Assembly: GCA_016702605.1 (NCBI GenBank)
Contig: JADJDQ010000021.1
Coordinates: forward strand, 1,612,001-1,676,000
Source of the DNA: Candidatus Intricatilinea gracilis
GTDB lineage: Bacteria; Pseudomonadota; Gammaproteobacteria; Burkholderiales; Burkholderiaceae_C
Reading direction: 5' to 3'
DNA: 64,000 bases
Part shown: in pieces, positions 23,408-32,333 of the stretch
Numbering within the stretch: the stretch's first letter is position 1
How the letters are laid out: every line of letters starts with the position of its first letter
Program-made: the position numbers and the translations under genes
The notes under the pieces: model-generated
The model's input: only the letters and a program-made list of their open reading frames with translations
Databases searched by the model: none
Told to the model about the DNA's origin: nothing

Positions 23408-25459
23408 ATGGTCCATCACGATACGGCGCCGCGTGTGCGCCTGCTCAACCGCGAACGTTCGATTCTTGCCTTCAACCGCCGAGTGCTGGCGCAGGCACGA
23501 CGCAGCGACGTGCCGTTGCTCGAACGCTTGCGCTACGTGTGTATCGTGGCGTCGAACATGGACGAGTTCTTCGAGGTGCGTTTTGCTGCGGCACTCGAAG
23601 CCGCCGTGTTGCCGGGCAGCTCGACCACCCGAGGTGAACTGGCCGAGGTGGCGGGTGAAGCCCATCAGCTGACCGACGAGCAATACGCCATCTTCAACGA
23701 CGAGTTGATGCCGGCGCTGGCCGAACAGGGCATCGTCATCCTCAACCATGCCGACCGCAACGCGGCACAGCGCAAGTGGGTGGCCAACTTCTATCACCGC
23801 GAGGTGGAGCCCTTGCTGGCGCCGCTGGGCCTGGACCCGGCGCACCCGTTTCCGCAAGTGGCCAACAAGTCGCTCAACTTCATCGTGCAACTGGGCGGCG
23901 CCGATGCCTTCGGGCGCGAGAACGGCATCGCCATCGTCAAGGTGCCACGGGTGCTGCCGCGGGTCATCCGCCTGCCCGACAGCCTGGTGAACGGTCGCCA
24001 GGCGTTCGTGCTGCTATCGAGCGTGATCCGCGCACATCTGGAAGAACTGTTTCCAGGCCGCACGGTCGAGTCGTTCTCGCAGTTTCGTGTCACGCGGGAT
24101 TCGGACCTGGACGTCGACGAAGACGAAGTCACCAACCTGCGCCAGGCCCTGCGCAGTGAACTCAGCACGCGCCACTACGGCAAGGCGATCCGGCTGGAAG
24201 TGGTCAAGTCCTGCCCCGAGGCCTTGAGCGACTACCTGCTCGACCACTTCGACCTGCCCGGCGCGGCCTTGCATCGCCTGGACGGCCCGGTCAACCTGGT
24301 GCGCATGAATTCGCTGATCGACCAGGCCAACGCGCCGCATCTGCGCTTCAAGCCACACGAGCCGGTGTGGCCACACAAGAGCCTGCCGCGTACACGCTCG
24401 ATCATGGCCAGCATCGCCAAACGCGACGTGTTGCTGCACCAGCCCTTCGAGTCGTTCGACCCGGTCATCGAGTTCCTGCGCGAGGCGGTCGAAGACCCGG
24501 CCGTGCTGGCCATCAAACAGACCGTCTACCGCACCGGTAGTGAATCCAAGCTGATGGAACTGCTGATCGAGGCGGTGCGGCGCGGCAAGGAAGTGCTGGT
24601 GGTCGTCGAGCTCAAGGCCCGTTTCGACGAAGAGGCCAACATCAACTGGGCCGAACGCCTGGAGGCCGTGGGCGCCCAGGTGGTGTACGGCATCGTCGGC
24701 ATGAAGACGCATGCCAAGCTGCTGCTGGTGACCCGCAAGCAAGGCCAACGCATGGTGCGGTACCTGCACCTGTCGACCGGCAACTACAACCCCAAGACGG
24801 CCCGCCTGTACACCGACATCGGCTACTTCACCGCCGACACCGAACTCACCGACGATGCCGAGTCGGTGTTCCAGCATCTGGCCAGCCTGAACCGGCTGCG
24901 CGAGACCCGACGCCTGCTGGTCGCCCCGTCGACGCTGCAAGCCGGCATGGTGGCGCTGCTGGCGCGGGTCGAACAGGCTGCCCGGGCGGGACAGACGGCA
25001 CGAGTAGTGGCCAAGTTCAACGCCCTCACCGACCCGGTGCTGATCCACGCACTCATCTTGGCCGCACAGGCCGGCGCGCAGATCGATCTCATCATCCGCG
25101 GCGCCTGCATGTTGCCACCAGGCATACCGGGAGCGACCGACAACATCCGTGTGCGGTCGGTGGTCGGGCGCTTTCTGGAGCACAGCCGGGTCTTCCTGTT
25201 CAGATGGGGTGACGGCGTCGACGACGAAGCCCTGTACCTCAGCAGCGCCGACTGGATGGGCCGCAACATGACCCGCCGCATCGAGGTGGCGTGGCCCATC
25301 GCCAACCACGTGCTGCGCCGGCGTGTCATCGACGAGTGCCTGCTGCCCTACCTCAATGACGACGTCGACGCCTGGCAACTCGACAGCCACGGCAACTACA
25401 CGATGGTGCCGAACGAGCGCGGACTCAGCGCCCAGCAGGGCCTGGTCGAGTCGGACTGA
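23408..25459 (+). CDS. ppk1: Polyphosphate kinase 1
   Basis: Makes polyphosphate from ATP at the membrane, reversibly. The 683-residue product has the full PPK1 layout: N-terminal helical domain with LLNRERSILAFNRRVL and ASNMDEFFEVR, head domain with FPQVANKSLNF, then the two PLD-like catalytic domains. The autophosphorylated histidine is in GMKTHAKLLLV at residue 435, the same number as in E. coli; the second conserved histidine is near the C-terminal region (LEHSRVFLF). STGNYN and YLSSADWMGRN are also conserved. Start ATG 23408 gives the standard N-terminus. With ppx on the other side of plcP, synthesis and breakdown of polyphosphate are both encoded and both have Pho boxes. Confidence 0.96.
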   Translation: MVHHDTAPRVRLLNRERSILAFNRRVLAQARRSDVPLLERLRYVCIVASNMDEFFEVRFAAALEAAVLPGSSTTRGELAEVAGEAHQLTDEQYAIFNDELMPALAEQGIVILNHADRNAAQRKWVANFYHREVEPLLAPLGLDPAHPFPQVANKSLNFIVQLGGADAFGRENGIAIVKVPRVLPRVIRLPDSLVNGRQAFVLLSSVIRAHLEELFPGRTVESFSQFRVTRDSDLDVDEDEVTNLRQALRSELSTRHYGKAIRLEVVKSCPEALSDYLLDHFDLPGAALHRLDGPVNLVRMNSLIDQANAPHLRFKPHEPVWPHKSLPRTRSIMASIAKRDVLLHQPFESFDPVIEFLREAVEDPAVLAIKQTVYRTGSESKLMELLIEAVRRGKEVLVVVELKARFDEEANINWAERLEAVGAQVVYGIVGMKTHAKLLLVTRKQGQRMVRYLHLSTGNYNPKTARLYTDIGYFTADTELTDDAESVFQHLASLNRLRETRRLLVAPSTLQAGMVALLARVEQAARAGQTARVVAKFNALTDPVLIHALILAAQAGAQIDLIIRGACMLPPGIPGATDNIRVRSVVGRFLEHSRVFLFRWGDGVDDEALYLSSADWMGRNMTRRIEVAWPIANHVLRRRVIDECLLPYLNDDVDAWQLDSHGNYTMVPNERGLSAQQGLVESD

Positions 25460-25577
25460 GCCGCTCGACCGCGGCACGGCGTGGTGTCGTCGAGTCGACG
25501 TGTCACCGAACTTGCGCCTCAACCCTCTGGTGCTTCGCTCAACTGGCGCTGAATCGGCGCGCCATCGCGCCATCGTG

Positions 25578-26369
25578 TCACCTGGCCAGAGGCAACTTCG
25601 ACAGGTCGACCTGCCAGGCCAGCAACGCCGCAAGCACCCAGTGTGAATCGTCGAGAGGCAGGTCGTGGCCGGCGGCCGGATGCTGGAGCAGACGGGTTTG
25701 CCAACGCTGCGCCAGCGCGATCGAACAGCGCGGGTCGACCAGCACATCGCCCAGGCCCACCAGCACCAGCAGCGGCACGGCGGGCACCACACGCGGCGCC
25801 GAATAACGCGCTGCGGCCAGCAACTGTCGCAAGGCGTTTCTGCGGCTCACCGGCCGGGCCCGGCGCAAGGCGACCCATTCGGCCACCACAGCATCACGCC
25901 GCTCGGTCTGTGAGCTGGTCAGGCGGTGGATGGTGCGCTCCCAGCACTCGTCGGTGGCAGGCCAGACCAACAAGCGCAACAGGCTGGGCCAGGCCGATGG
26001 CTGCAGCCGCTGCGTGAATCGGTTGATGCCACGCAGGCTGCTGTTGACCAGCACGACGCTGTGCAGTTCGCTCGGGTAACGTGTGGCCCACTCACAAGCC
26101 ACCATGCCACCCATCGACAGGGCCAGCACGTGGACCGCGGTCGTGATGTGCAGGTCGTCCAGGCGCGCCCGCACATGGCTCAGCATGGCCACGATGTCGA
26201 TCGGGCTGGCGAGTCCCGACGCCTCACCATTGCCGGGAAGGTCGATGCAGATCACCCGGCCCAGGCCGACCGCTTCAAGCCGCGCCGGAAAGTCGCCCCA
26301 ATGTGCGGCCGAACGCGACAGTCCACGCAGCAGCACCCAGACCGGTGGGCCGGCGTCGCTGCCACTCAC
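25578..26369 (-). CDS. Alpha/beta hydrolase
   Basis: Serine hydrolase of the alpha/beta fold, 263 residues, without a signal peptide, so cytoplasmic. The oxyanion region reads LLRGLSRSAAHWGDF, the nucleophile is in ALSMGG (GxSxG variant with Ala first) near residue 105, the acid is probably in GLGDVLVDPR near 215, and the histidine in AAGHDLPLDD near 243. It is 75 bp downstream of an M14-type peptidase gene on the same strand and may be co-transcribed with it. Esterase, lipase or lactonase cannot be told apart by sequence; in this neighbourhood lipid ester hydrolysis is conceivable. No Pho box was found upstream. Confidence 0.85.
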   Translation of the reverse strand: MSGSDAGPPVWVLLRGLSRSAAHWGDFPARLEAVGLGRVICIDLPGNGEASGLASPIDIVAMLSHVRARLDDLHITTAVHVLALSMGGMVACEWATRYPSELHSVVLVNSSLRGINRFTQRLQPSAWPSLLRLLVWPATDECWERTIHRLTSSQTERRDAVVAEWVALRRARPVSRRNALRQLLAAARYSAPRVVPAVPLLVLVGLGDVLVDPRCSIALAQRWQTRLLQHPAAGHDLPLDDSHWVLAALLAWQVDLSKLPLAR

Positions 26370-26444
26370 TGACGCACCCTCGGGCCTGCGGCCAGCCGCG
26401 GCGAGCGGGAATGAGCCCCGATGGGCGATCGGGCGGAGTTCATG

Positions 26445-27578
26445 TCAACGCCTGGGGCCATACCAGCGGACCATGGCCTGGTCTTGGTGCTGCTGGCGCG
26501 CGGCACCTTGCGGCAGCCAGCGTTGCCAACTGGCTGCCGCACGGGTGATGAAGTCCAGCCCACCCAGGTGGCGCCGAAGTACCCGTTGCTGCCGATGCGC
26601 CAACTCGGGGTTGAAGATTCCGCGACGGCTGAAAAGCTGGCGCGGGTTCTTCTTGACCCACAACCACGACCCCATTTCGAGGGTGAGCGGCAGCAACAGG
26701 CCGGTGCCCCGATCGATGGCCCGGCGATACAGGTGGTCCCACAGGTCACCGTGGGTCAGGTACTGGCGGCTCTGCGGTTCGAGCACATAGCGGTGGTGGA
26801 TCAGGCTCGCGTCCATGATCTGACCGAGCGCATGCAGCTCGGCCACGTGTGGCATGGGCGCACGGCTGCAGGCCCACGGAAACCACAACCGGTCGGACAG
26901 GCCGAAGCCCGAGTGGCAATCGAGTGCCAGAACGAAGGGGCTGCGCTGCAGTTCGGTCTCGACCACCTGGCACAGGGCCGTGGCTTCGACCTCGGCCGGC
27001 GCACCCAGCTTGCCGCGGTACCAGGGCAACGCCGCGCTGATGCGGTGGCCACCGGCCAGCAGCGCCACCGGCTCGTCGGCATCCACCGGCGCACTGCGCA
27101 TCAGGTCGACGCCGTTCGGATTGGCACGTGTGCCCAGCCACATGCCGCCGGGATTGAGCACCGGCACAAAGACCAGGCGCACGGTGTCGAGCTGGTGATG
27201 CAGGCTGTCGTCCCAGCGCAGCCGCATCACCAGGCTGCGCAGATAGGCCAGCACGGCCTGCGCGCCGATTCGTTCGAGACCATGTACTCCGCCGACAAAC
27301 AGCGCCACCGGTGCGTCGGCCCGTGTGCTGCCCAGGGTCAATACGGGCACTGGCAACTGGTGCTCGCCCAACGCCACCTGACAGAGGACTCGGCTGCGTA
27401 GCCAGGGCCGGCCCTGGTCAGCCAGATCGAGCAACTCGACCAGCTCGGGCACTGCCACCGCACCAGGCACGGCCCAGTGTTCATCAGCGTCGAGCTCCGT
27501 CGCCACGCCGCCGCTGCTGGATGGGCCGAACGATGGATCGACCGCACCACGTTGTGGTGCCTGCCATCGTCTTGTCAT
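26445..27578 (-). CDS. M14-family zinc carboxypeptidase-like protein
   Basis: Zinc peptidase of the M14 (succinylglutamate desuccinylase/carboxypeptidase) group, 377 residues, no signal peptide. Zinc ligands are seen as HxxE in GGVHGLER (about residue 97) and a later histidine in ALDCHSGFG (about 215); the catalytic glutamate is in LTLEMGSW. NPGGMWLGTRANPNGVDL matches the conserved Asn-Pro-Gly and Arg-x-Asn segments. Such proteins remove amino acids from peptides or acyl groups from amino acids. It probably forms a two-gene unit with the downstream alpha/beta hydrolase. The substrate is not evident, and its place in a phosphate cluster is not explained by its family. Confidence 0.85.
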   Translation of the reverse strand: MTRRWQAPQRGAVDPSFGPSSSGGVATELDADEHWAVPGAVAVPELVELLDLADQGRPWLRSRVLCQVALGEHQLPVPVLTLGSTRADAPVALFVGGVHGLERIGAQAVLAYLRSLVMRLRWDDSLHHQLDTVRLVFVPVLNPGGMWLGTRANPNGVDLMRSAPVDADEPVALLAGGHRISAALPWYRGKLGAPAEVEATALCQVVETELQRSPFVLALDCHSGFGLSDRLWFPWACSRAPMPHVAELHALGQIMDASLIHHRYVLEPQSRQYLTHGDLWDHLYRRAIDRGTGLLLPLTLEMGSWLWVKKNPRQLFSRRGIFNPELAHRQQRVLRRHLGGLDFITRAAASWQRWLPQGAARQQHQDQAMVRWYGPRR

Positions 27579-27683
27579 GTCAAGGTCCTACGCTGGCGCG
27601 CTGGCACCTTGTGACGACCGGCCGACGCGGCTCGCCCCCCGGGCGGCCCCGCTTCGTTTCGACCACCACCAGACGTTCGCGAC

Positions 27684-27836
27684 ATGACTCACCCACCCTC
27701 CCTGCGGCAACTCGGCCGGCAAACGTACATCACCGTCGGTCTGATCGCCGTGCTGGCCCTGTGGGCGCTGATCGAACTGTGGTCGCTCGCACGCGCCCGG
27801 CGCACGTTGCGCAGCCTGCATCAGGCTCCACACTGA
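27684..27836 (+). CDS. Small single-pass membrane protein
   Basis: A 50-residue open frame from ATG 27684 with one clear hydrophobic segment (TVGLIAVLALWALIELWSLA) followed by a basic tail (RARRTLRSLHQ). The shape, short N-terminus, one helix and basic C-terminus, looks like a real small membrane protein. A degenerate Pho-like pair (GTCAT and GTCCT 11 bp apart near 27574-27589) with TACGCT after it could be a promoter. No RBS is convincing, and no family is recognised. It lies in the only gap between the M14 gene and the convergent pyruvate-kinase-like gene. Confidence 0.45.
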   Translation: MTHPPSLRQLGRQTYITVGLIAVLALWALIELWSLARARRTLRSLHQAPH

Positions 27837-27860
27837 AACCGTATAAACAGTATTACACGA

Positions 27861-29789
27861 TCACCCGACCATCGGCGACAGCTCATCGCGCACGGGTTTG
27901 AGTTTCTTGCGCCGGGCAGGCAGATCCCAGGCCGCCAGGGCACGAAGCAACGAACGCTTCTTGAGCTGATGCGACTGCATGCGGGTCAGGATATCGTCGA
28001 GTGTCTGCATGGCCAGCACGATGTGCGGGCCCTTGTTGAGCATCACACATTCGGCGCGGCCGCCCATCGCCGCATCGGTGATCTCGGCGCGTGAGGGCAG
28101 CCCGGTCTTGGCCAGTGTCTCGAGCACCTGGGTGGCCCACACCACCGGCAGATGTGCGGCTTCGCAGGCCCAGAGGATCTCTTCCTGCACCTCGGCCAGG
28201 CGTTCGTAGCCACATTCCACCGCCAGATCGCCGCGCGCGATCATCACACCGGCGCAGGGGCCGGTCATCGCGGCGAGCAGCAGTTCGGGCAGGTGTTCGA
28301 AGCCCCGGCTGGTCTCGATCTTGAGGATCAGCCCGAGCTGCGGCGCGCCCAGTTCGATCAGCCGAGCACGCAGCGCCAGCACATCGTCGGCCGACTGCGC
28401 GAACGACATACCAACCATGTCGGCACAGGTCGCCACGACTTCGAGATCCTGCAGATCTTTGCTCGTGAGTGCCGGCAGGTCGAGGTGGGTGTCGGGCAGG
28501 TTGATGCCCTTGTCGGCGGCCAGGCGCTCGCCGCTGTCGCGTGCCTCGGTGATCTGCACCTCGAGCCGCTTGGCACCCGCGCGCCGCACCACCCCACCGA
28601 TGCGCCCGTCGTCGAACCAGATGTGTTCACCCTTGCGCACCTTGGCCAGTGCTTCGGGCAGGGTGCAGGCGATCACCGCCGGCCGCGCGACCTTGCTCTT
28701 CTTGCCCACCGTCGCGTCACGGCCGATGCCGTCGGCCACCACATGCACCAGGTCACCGCGCTTGAGGTGCAGTTGGCCGGGCTGCGGCGGTATGTCGGTG
28801 AGCCAGGCCTTGTAGACGTCCTGGCCACGCTGGTGCAGGCGAAGACAGACCTGGTTCGTGAGATAGGCGGTCTGTTCACAGTGCAACAGCACGCCATCAC
28901 CCTGGCGCTCGATCACTTCGAGCCGGCGCGTCGAGGTGCGGGCATCGGTGAGGTTGATACGTGCGCCGACTTCCAGTCGCGCCAACCAGCCGGCGTCCAC
29001 ACCCAGGCACACCGGTGCACCAGTCACTTCCACCTGGCTGCCACTCGGGCGCAGGCCCAGCCTGGCGGCCTGGGTGACCCGGCCCCAGGCATCACGCTCA
29101 GGCTGCAGCTTGACGACGGCGGGGGCATCCGCCACCGCACCGGTGCGCAGCTTGGGCCCGCCCAGGTCCATCAGCACCCGCACTTCGCGCCCGGCCCAGG
29201 TCGCATGGCGCCTGACACTCTCGGCCATGGCGCGCCACTGCGGCGCTTCGTCGTGCGCGCAGTTGATGCGTGCGATGTCCATGCCGGCATCGACCAGCCG
29301 GGCCACCAGGGCCTCGTCATGCGCCGCTTCGCTGGGCAAGGTGACCATGATGCGCACGGCGCGCCGGGCCGGCGCGGTGCCGAACAATTCAGCCGCATGT
29401 TGCGTCAGCAGCGCCGGGCCACGGGTAAAGCCGATCGGCTCCTCGTGTGACAAGGTCTGCCACGGCCGGCCGGCCAGGCGGTGCAGGATGCCCAGCACCT
29501 TGTCCACATTGGCCAGCACATGGGTCTCGGCGCGGCCGAGTGACGACACCCCCATCCAGGCCAGGCGATCCTGCAGCGCCCGCAGATCGACCGCACGCAG
29601 CGCCAGGTAGTGCGCCAGGTTGAGTGCACTGGGGCGCAGGGCCGGGTCGACCTTGACCAGCCAGGGTTCGAGCTGGGCAGCCCGTTCGTGCATGGCACGG
29701 CGCAGCGCCCACAACTCGTCGATCGTGGCGGAAATCGTCTCGGTGTCCCAGGTCTCGAGACCCCAGGCATCTTGCACAACGTGATTCAT
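27861..29789 (-). CDS. Atypical pyruvate kinase-like protein with N-terminal extension
   Basis: Pyruvate kinase fold, 642 residues against the usual 470-500. Residues 1 to about 140 are an additional helical domain. The kinase part has RIMVTLPSEA, ARINCAHD, MDLGGPKLRTG, KIETSRGFEHLPELL and MIARGDLAVECGYERL, matching the ATP-, metal- and PEP-binding blocks. The usual SGETAKG block is replaced by VMLNKGPHIV, and the C-terminal effector domain is missing, so allosteric control by sugars is unlikely. ATG 29789 is chosen because the next upstream start adds nine residues without RBS support. A Pho box lies upstream on the same strand. It may regenerate ATP from PEP in phosphate starvation; activity is not certain because of the altered block. 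Confidence 0.85.
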   Translation of the reverse strand: MNHVVQDAWGLETWDTETISATIDELWALRRAMHERAAQLEPWLVKVDPALRPSALNLAHYLALRAVDLRALQDRLAWMGVSSLGRAETHVLANVDKVLGILHRLAGRPWQTLSHEEPIGFTRGPALLTQHAAELFGTAPARRAVRIMVTLPSEAAHDEALVARLVDAGMDIARINCAHDEAPQWRAMAESVRRHATWAGREVRVLMDLGGPKLRTGAVADAPAVVKLQPERDAWGRVTQAARLGLRPSGSQVEVTGAPVCLGVDAGWLARLEVGARINLTDARTSTRRLEVIERQGDGVLLHCEQTAYLTNQVCLRLHQRGQDVYKAWLTDIPPQPGQLHLKRGDLVHVVADGIGRDATVGKKSKVARPAVIACTLPEALAKVRKGEHIWFDDGRIGGVVRRAGAKRLEVQITEARDSGERLAADKGINLPDTHLDLPALTSKDLQDLEVVATCADMVGMSFAQSADDVLALRARLIELGAPQLGLILKIETSRGFEHLPELLLAAMTGPCAGVMIARGDLAVECGYERLAEVQEEILWACEAAHLPVVWATQVLETLAKTGLPSRAEITDAAMGGRAECVMLNKGPHIVLAMQTLDDILTRMQSHQLKKRSLLRALAAWDLPARRKKLKPVRDELSPMVG

Positions 29790-29836
29790 CGAAGGATCTC
29801 TTTCTGCCGAATCCAATCAGGCAGTGTGACCAGCAC

Positions 29837-29855
29837 ATGTGGCAGTTTCGTGACC
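29837..29855 (-). promoter_or_regulatory. Pho box of the pyruvate kinase-like gene
   Basis: On the minus strand GTCAC and GCCAC are 11 bp apart (plus 29850-29854 and 29839-29843), about 50 bp before the start at 29789. Confidence 0.55.
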
Positions 29856-29874
29856 GGCAGGCAGGTTGCACCGC

Positions 29875-29893
29875 ATGACATCAGGTTGTCACC
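29875..29893 (+). promoter_or_regulatory. Pho box of the metallophosphoesterase gene
   Basis: GACAT (29877) and GTCAC (29888) are 11 bp apart with one mismatch, about 60 bp before the start at 29951. It stands back-to-back with the box of the divergent pyruvate kinase-like gene. Confidence 0.45.
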
Positions 29894-29950
29894 GCGCAGC
29901 GTCAAGCTGGGCACCCTTGCCCTCGCCCAGTGCCTGTAGGAGCGCGCAGC

Positions 29951-30805
29951 ATGCGTATCGCCCTGATCGCCGACACCCATCTCTCGTCACGCGTCCCCGA
30001 GTGCCTGACCAACTGGCACGGCGCACGTGCGGCAGTGCGGCGCCTGGGCACCGATCTCACCATCAACCTGGGCGACGTCACCTTCGACGGCCAGCACCGC
30101 CCGGACGACCTGGCCTTGGCGGGCGAACTGGTCGCGCAATGGCCCCACCCGATGTTGTGTGTGCCGGGCAATCACGACGTGGGAGATGCGTCGGGCGAAG
30201 CCCCGTTCGACCCGACACGGCGCGCGGCGTATTGCGCCAACCTGGGTGCCGATCACTGGTCGCTGACCGTAGGTGATTGGTTGCTGCTGGGCCTGAACGC
30301 CCAACTCTTCGGCACGGGCAGCGACGCCGAACAACAGCAGTGGCAGTGGATCGACGAGCGCATACGCCTGCTCGACAACCACACGAGCGTCGCACTATTT
30401 CTGCATCGTCCGCTGGCGCGCCCACATGCGGGTGAACATCAACGGCGCGGCAGGTATGTGCCCGAGCCTGCGAGCGACAAGCTGTTGCACGGACCGCTTC
30501 GACGCAATCTGAAGCTGGTGGCCTCGGGCCATCTGCACCAGTACCTGGACCGCACGGTGGCCGGCGTGCGGCACCTCTGGCTGCCGTCGACCGCCTACCT
30601 GCTCGGCGACGACCTGCAGGCGCGTATCGGCGAAAAGCTGGTGGGACTGGGTGTGCTCGATCTGGGCGATGGCGACGCCGCCTTCGACCTGTGGTGCCCT
30701 CAAGGCATGGTGCCGCACCAGGTGAGCGAACTCGAGTTCTATCGGCGCAAGGCGCTCGAACGGTCGCGCGAGCGTTTGCAGATGCTCGGCCGCGAAGCGG
30801 TGTGA
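29951..30805 (+). CDS. Calcineurin-like metallophosphoesterase
   Basis: Cytoplasmic metal-dependent phosphoesterase, 284 residues from ATG 29951, which has TAGGAG nine bases upstream. Metal motifs: IADTHLS, NLGDVTFDG, GNHDVG, then LHRPLARPH and SGHLHQYLD. The order fits the CpdA/Icc-like branch (cyclic nucleotide or phosphodiester hydrolases) better than PlcP. There is no signal peptide or membrane segment. It is divergent from the pyruvate kinase-like gene, and a Pho box-like site precedes it. A cyclic or glycerophospho-diester substrate would suit a phosphate scavenging role, such as cleaning up head groups released from lipids, but this is inference. Confidence 0.87.
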   Translation: MRIALIADTHLSSRVPECLTNWHGARAAVRRLGTDLTINLGDVTFDGQHRPDDLALAGELVAQWPHPMLCVPGNHDVGDASGEAPFDPTRRAAYCANLGADHWSLTVGDWLLLGLNAQLFGTGSDAEQQQWQWIDERIRLLDNHTSVALFLHRPLARPHAGEHQRRGRYVPEPASDKLLHGPLRRNLKLVASGHLHQYLDRTVAGVRHLWLPSTAYLLGDDLQARIGEKLVGLGVLDLGDGDAAFDLWCPQGMVPHQVSELEFYRRKALERSRERLQMLGREAV

Positions 30806-31026
30806 GCCACCCCACCCGGCCGAGCGGCGTGCTGACGCAAGACAGCTCGCCGGCAACCATGCGTACCAGATCAGGCACTGGCGTGACAAATGCCTGAGCA
30901 GCACAAGGCAGAGGCGGGAATACACCTGCATCGCCAGGTAGCGAACTGTCACACCCGACAGCTAGATTTTCGTTATCGGGCGGCTAGCACCTGCAGCCAC
31001 CCCTCGTCGACTTCATCGAGAAGATC

Positions 31027-31383
31027 ATGGCCTTGCTTGTCACGCTGTTTCTGATGATTGCCTGCATCCTGGTGAACCGGGTTCGGCGCGTGCGTGCCTG
31101 CCAGGTCGTGTGCAGCGTGCCAGCCTTCGGCGGACTGATGCGCTGCGAGTTGCGCCGGCGCACCTTGCTCGATACCGGCGCGCCCGGCGCCTACCCCACG
31201 CCACGCGAGGAACGCCTGCGTGTGTGGCTCATCGGCGCCGTTCCGGTGCACGTATCCGGCCTCAGCATTGGCCTGCCCATGTGGTTCGACGCCCGCATCG
31301 ACAAGGTCGACGCAACCGAATTCGACGGCTGCTTCCGGCCCGAGTTCCGCGCCGCCTGGCCGATGGCAAGCTCGCGCCACTGA
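31027..31383 (+). CDS. Hypothetical protein with N-terminal membrane segment
   Basis: A 118-residue open frame beginning MALLVTLFLMIACILV, one membrane helix, then a basic, cysteine-containing part (CQVVCSVP, MRCELRR) and an acidic tail. I do not recognise a family. Upstream lies a single strong half-site (CTGTCAC at 30946-30952), then TAGATT, which may be a promoter. An antisense frame of 173 codons covers the same DNA but is Ala/His/Gln-rich without domain character, so I prefer the plus frame. Confidence is limited since high-GC DNA yields such frames by chance. Confidence 0.45.
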   Translation: MALLVTLFLMIACILVNRVRRVRACQVVCSVPAFGGLMRCELRRRTLLDTGAPGAYPTPREERLRVWLIGAVPVHVSGLSIGLPMWFDARIDKVDATEFDGCFRPEFRAAWPMASSRH

Positions 31384-31453
31384 ACGACACGCCGGCTCGC
31401 GGGCAGATGCGAGTTGCGGCGATCGGCGCACACGCCCAGGGGCGGCCACAACC

Positions 31454-31472
31454 GCTGACACGCCCTTGACAT
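31454..31472 (+). promoter_or_regulatory. Pho box-like site upstream of the PhnZ-like gene
   Basis: TGACAC (31456) and TGACAT (31467) are exact 11-bp repeats, but the half-site is TGACA rather than TGTCA. About 75 bp before the start at 31546; TACGCT follows at 31483-31488. Confidence 0.4.
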
Positions 31473-31545
31473 CCCCCCGACCTACGCTGAGCACAAAGCA
31501 GGCCGACGGTCTGCAGACATGTCGTCAGCTCTCGAGGGGATCAAC

Positions 31546-32181
31546 ATGAACCTGCCGCTCCACCTGGCCAGCTACCGCGAAATCAACGCCTTCATCGAAG
31601 GCATCGACGTGTTGTTCATGACCCGCGGCCAGCAGGTCTATGCGGGTGAGCAGCACGCTGGATTGACGATGCTCGAGCATTCGCTCCAATGTGCTCAACT
31701 GGCCGAAGGGGCGCAGGCACCAGCCCAACTGGTGGCGGCTGCGCTGTTGCACGACATCGGCCACTTCCTGACGCCGCCCGAGATGTGTGGCAACCACGAC
31801 GTCGACAACACCCATGAGGAGCGTGCCTACGTCTTGCTCGCTACCGCGTTGCCTGCCGAAGTCACCGAGCCGGTGCGCCTGCATGTGGCGGCCAAACGTT
31901 ACCTGATGCGAGTGGACCCCCTGTACGCGGCCAACCTGTCGCCAGCCTCGCGCCACACACTGCGCCTGCAGGGCAACACGATGACGGTGTTCGAGACCGC
32001 TGCATTCGAGTCGCGCCCGTTCGCGCAGGAAGCCGTGAAGCTCACGCGCTGGGACGATGCAGCCGCCACCCCCGGCAAACGTACCCCACCACTGGCCTAC
32101 TTCCTGTCGATGTTGTCCGACCAGATGCACATGTCGGCGCTGTCGCCACGAACCGACATCGGCGCATTCAACTACAGCTGA
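31546..32181 (+). CDS. PhnZ-like HD-domain phosphonate oxygenase
   Basis: Diiron HD-domain protein of the phosphonate degradation-associated family (PhnZ type), 211 residues. PhnZ cleaves the C-P bond of 1-hydroxy-2-aminoethylphosphonate, giving glycine and phosphate. Seen here: a YAGEQHAG segment with the Tyr and Glu of the substrate lid, TMLEHSLQCAQLAE, the HD motif in ALLHDIGHFL, a further ligand in THEERAYVLL, then LHVAAKRYLMRVDPLYAANLS, which is the family signature. ATG 31546 has GAGGGG at a good distance, so the ATG at 31519 is not used. No PhnY, the hydroxylase that makes its substrate, is in the window. The protein therefore either works with a distant PhnY or on another phosphonate. 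Confidence 0.86.
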   Translation: MNLPLHLASYREINAFIEGIDVLFMTRGQQVYAGEQHAGLTMLEHSLQCAQLAEGAQAPAQLVAAALLHDIGHFLTPPEMCGNHDVDNTHEERAYVLLATALPAEVTEPVRLHVAAKRYLMRVDPLYAANLSPASRHTLRLQGNTMTVFETAAFESRPFAQEAVKLTRWDDAAATPGKRTPPLAYFLSMLSDQMHMSALSPRTDIGAFNYS

Positions 32182-32333
32182 ACCGCCCGCACGCCCTGTC
32201 GCAGACGCGCCGACCACGCCGAATCTGAAAGAACAGCCACCTCGCCGGTTTCAGCGCGACCAGGCACTGCCGATATCATGAGCTCCGTGGATGTAGTTGG
32301 TGCCCGAACACGTGCCGCCACAAAGAGGTGCTC

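Noticed and set aside
30946..30965. Possible Pho box before the hypothetical gene at 31027
   Set aside because: Only one good half-site (CTGTCAC); the second would be 10 bp away and mismatched.
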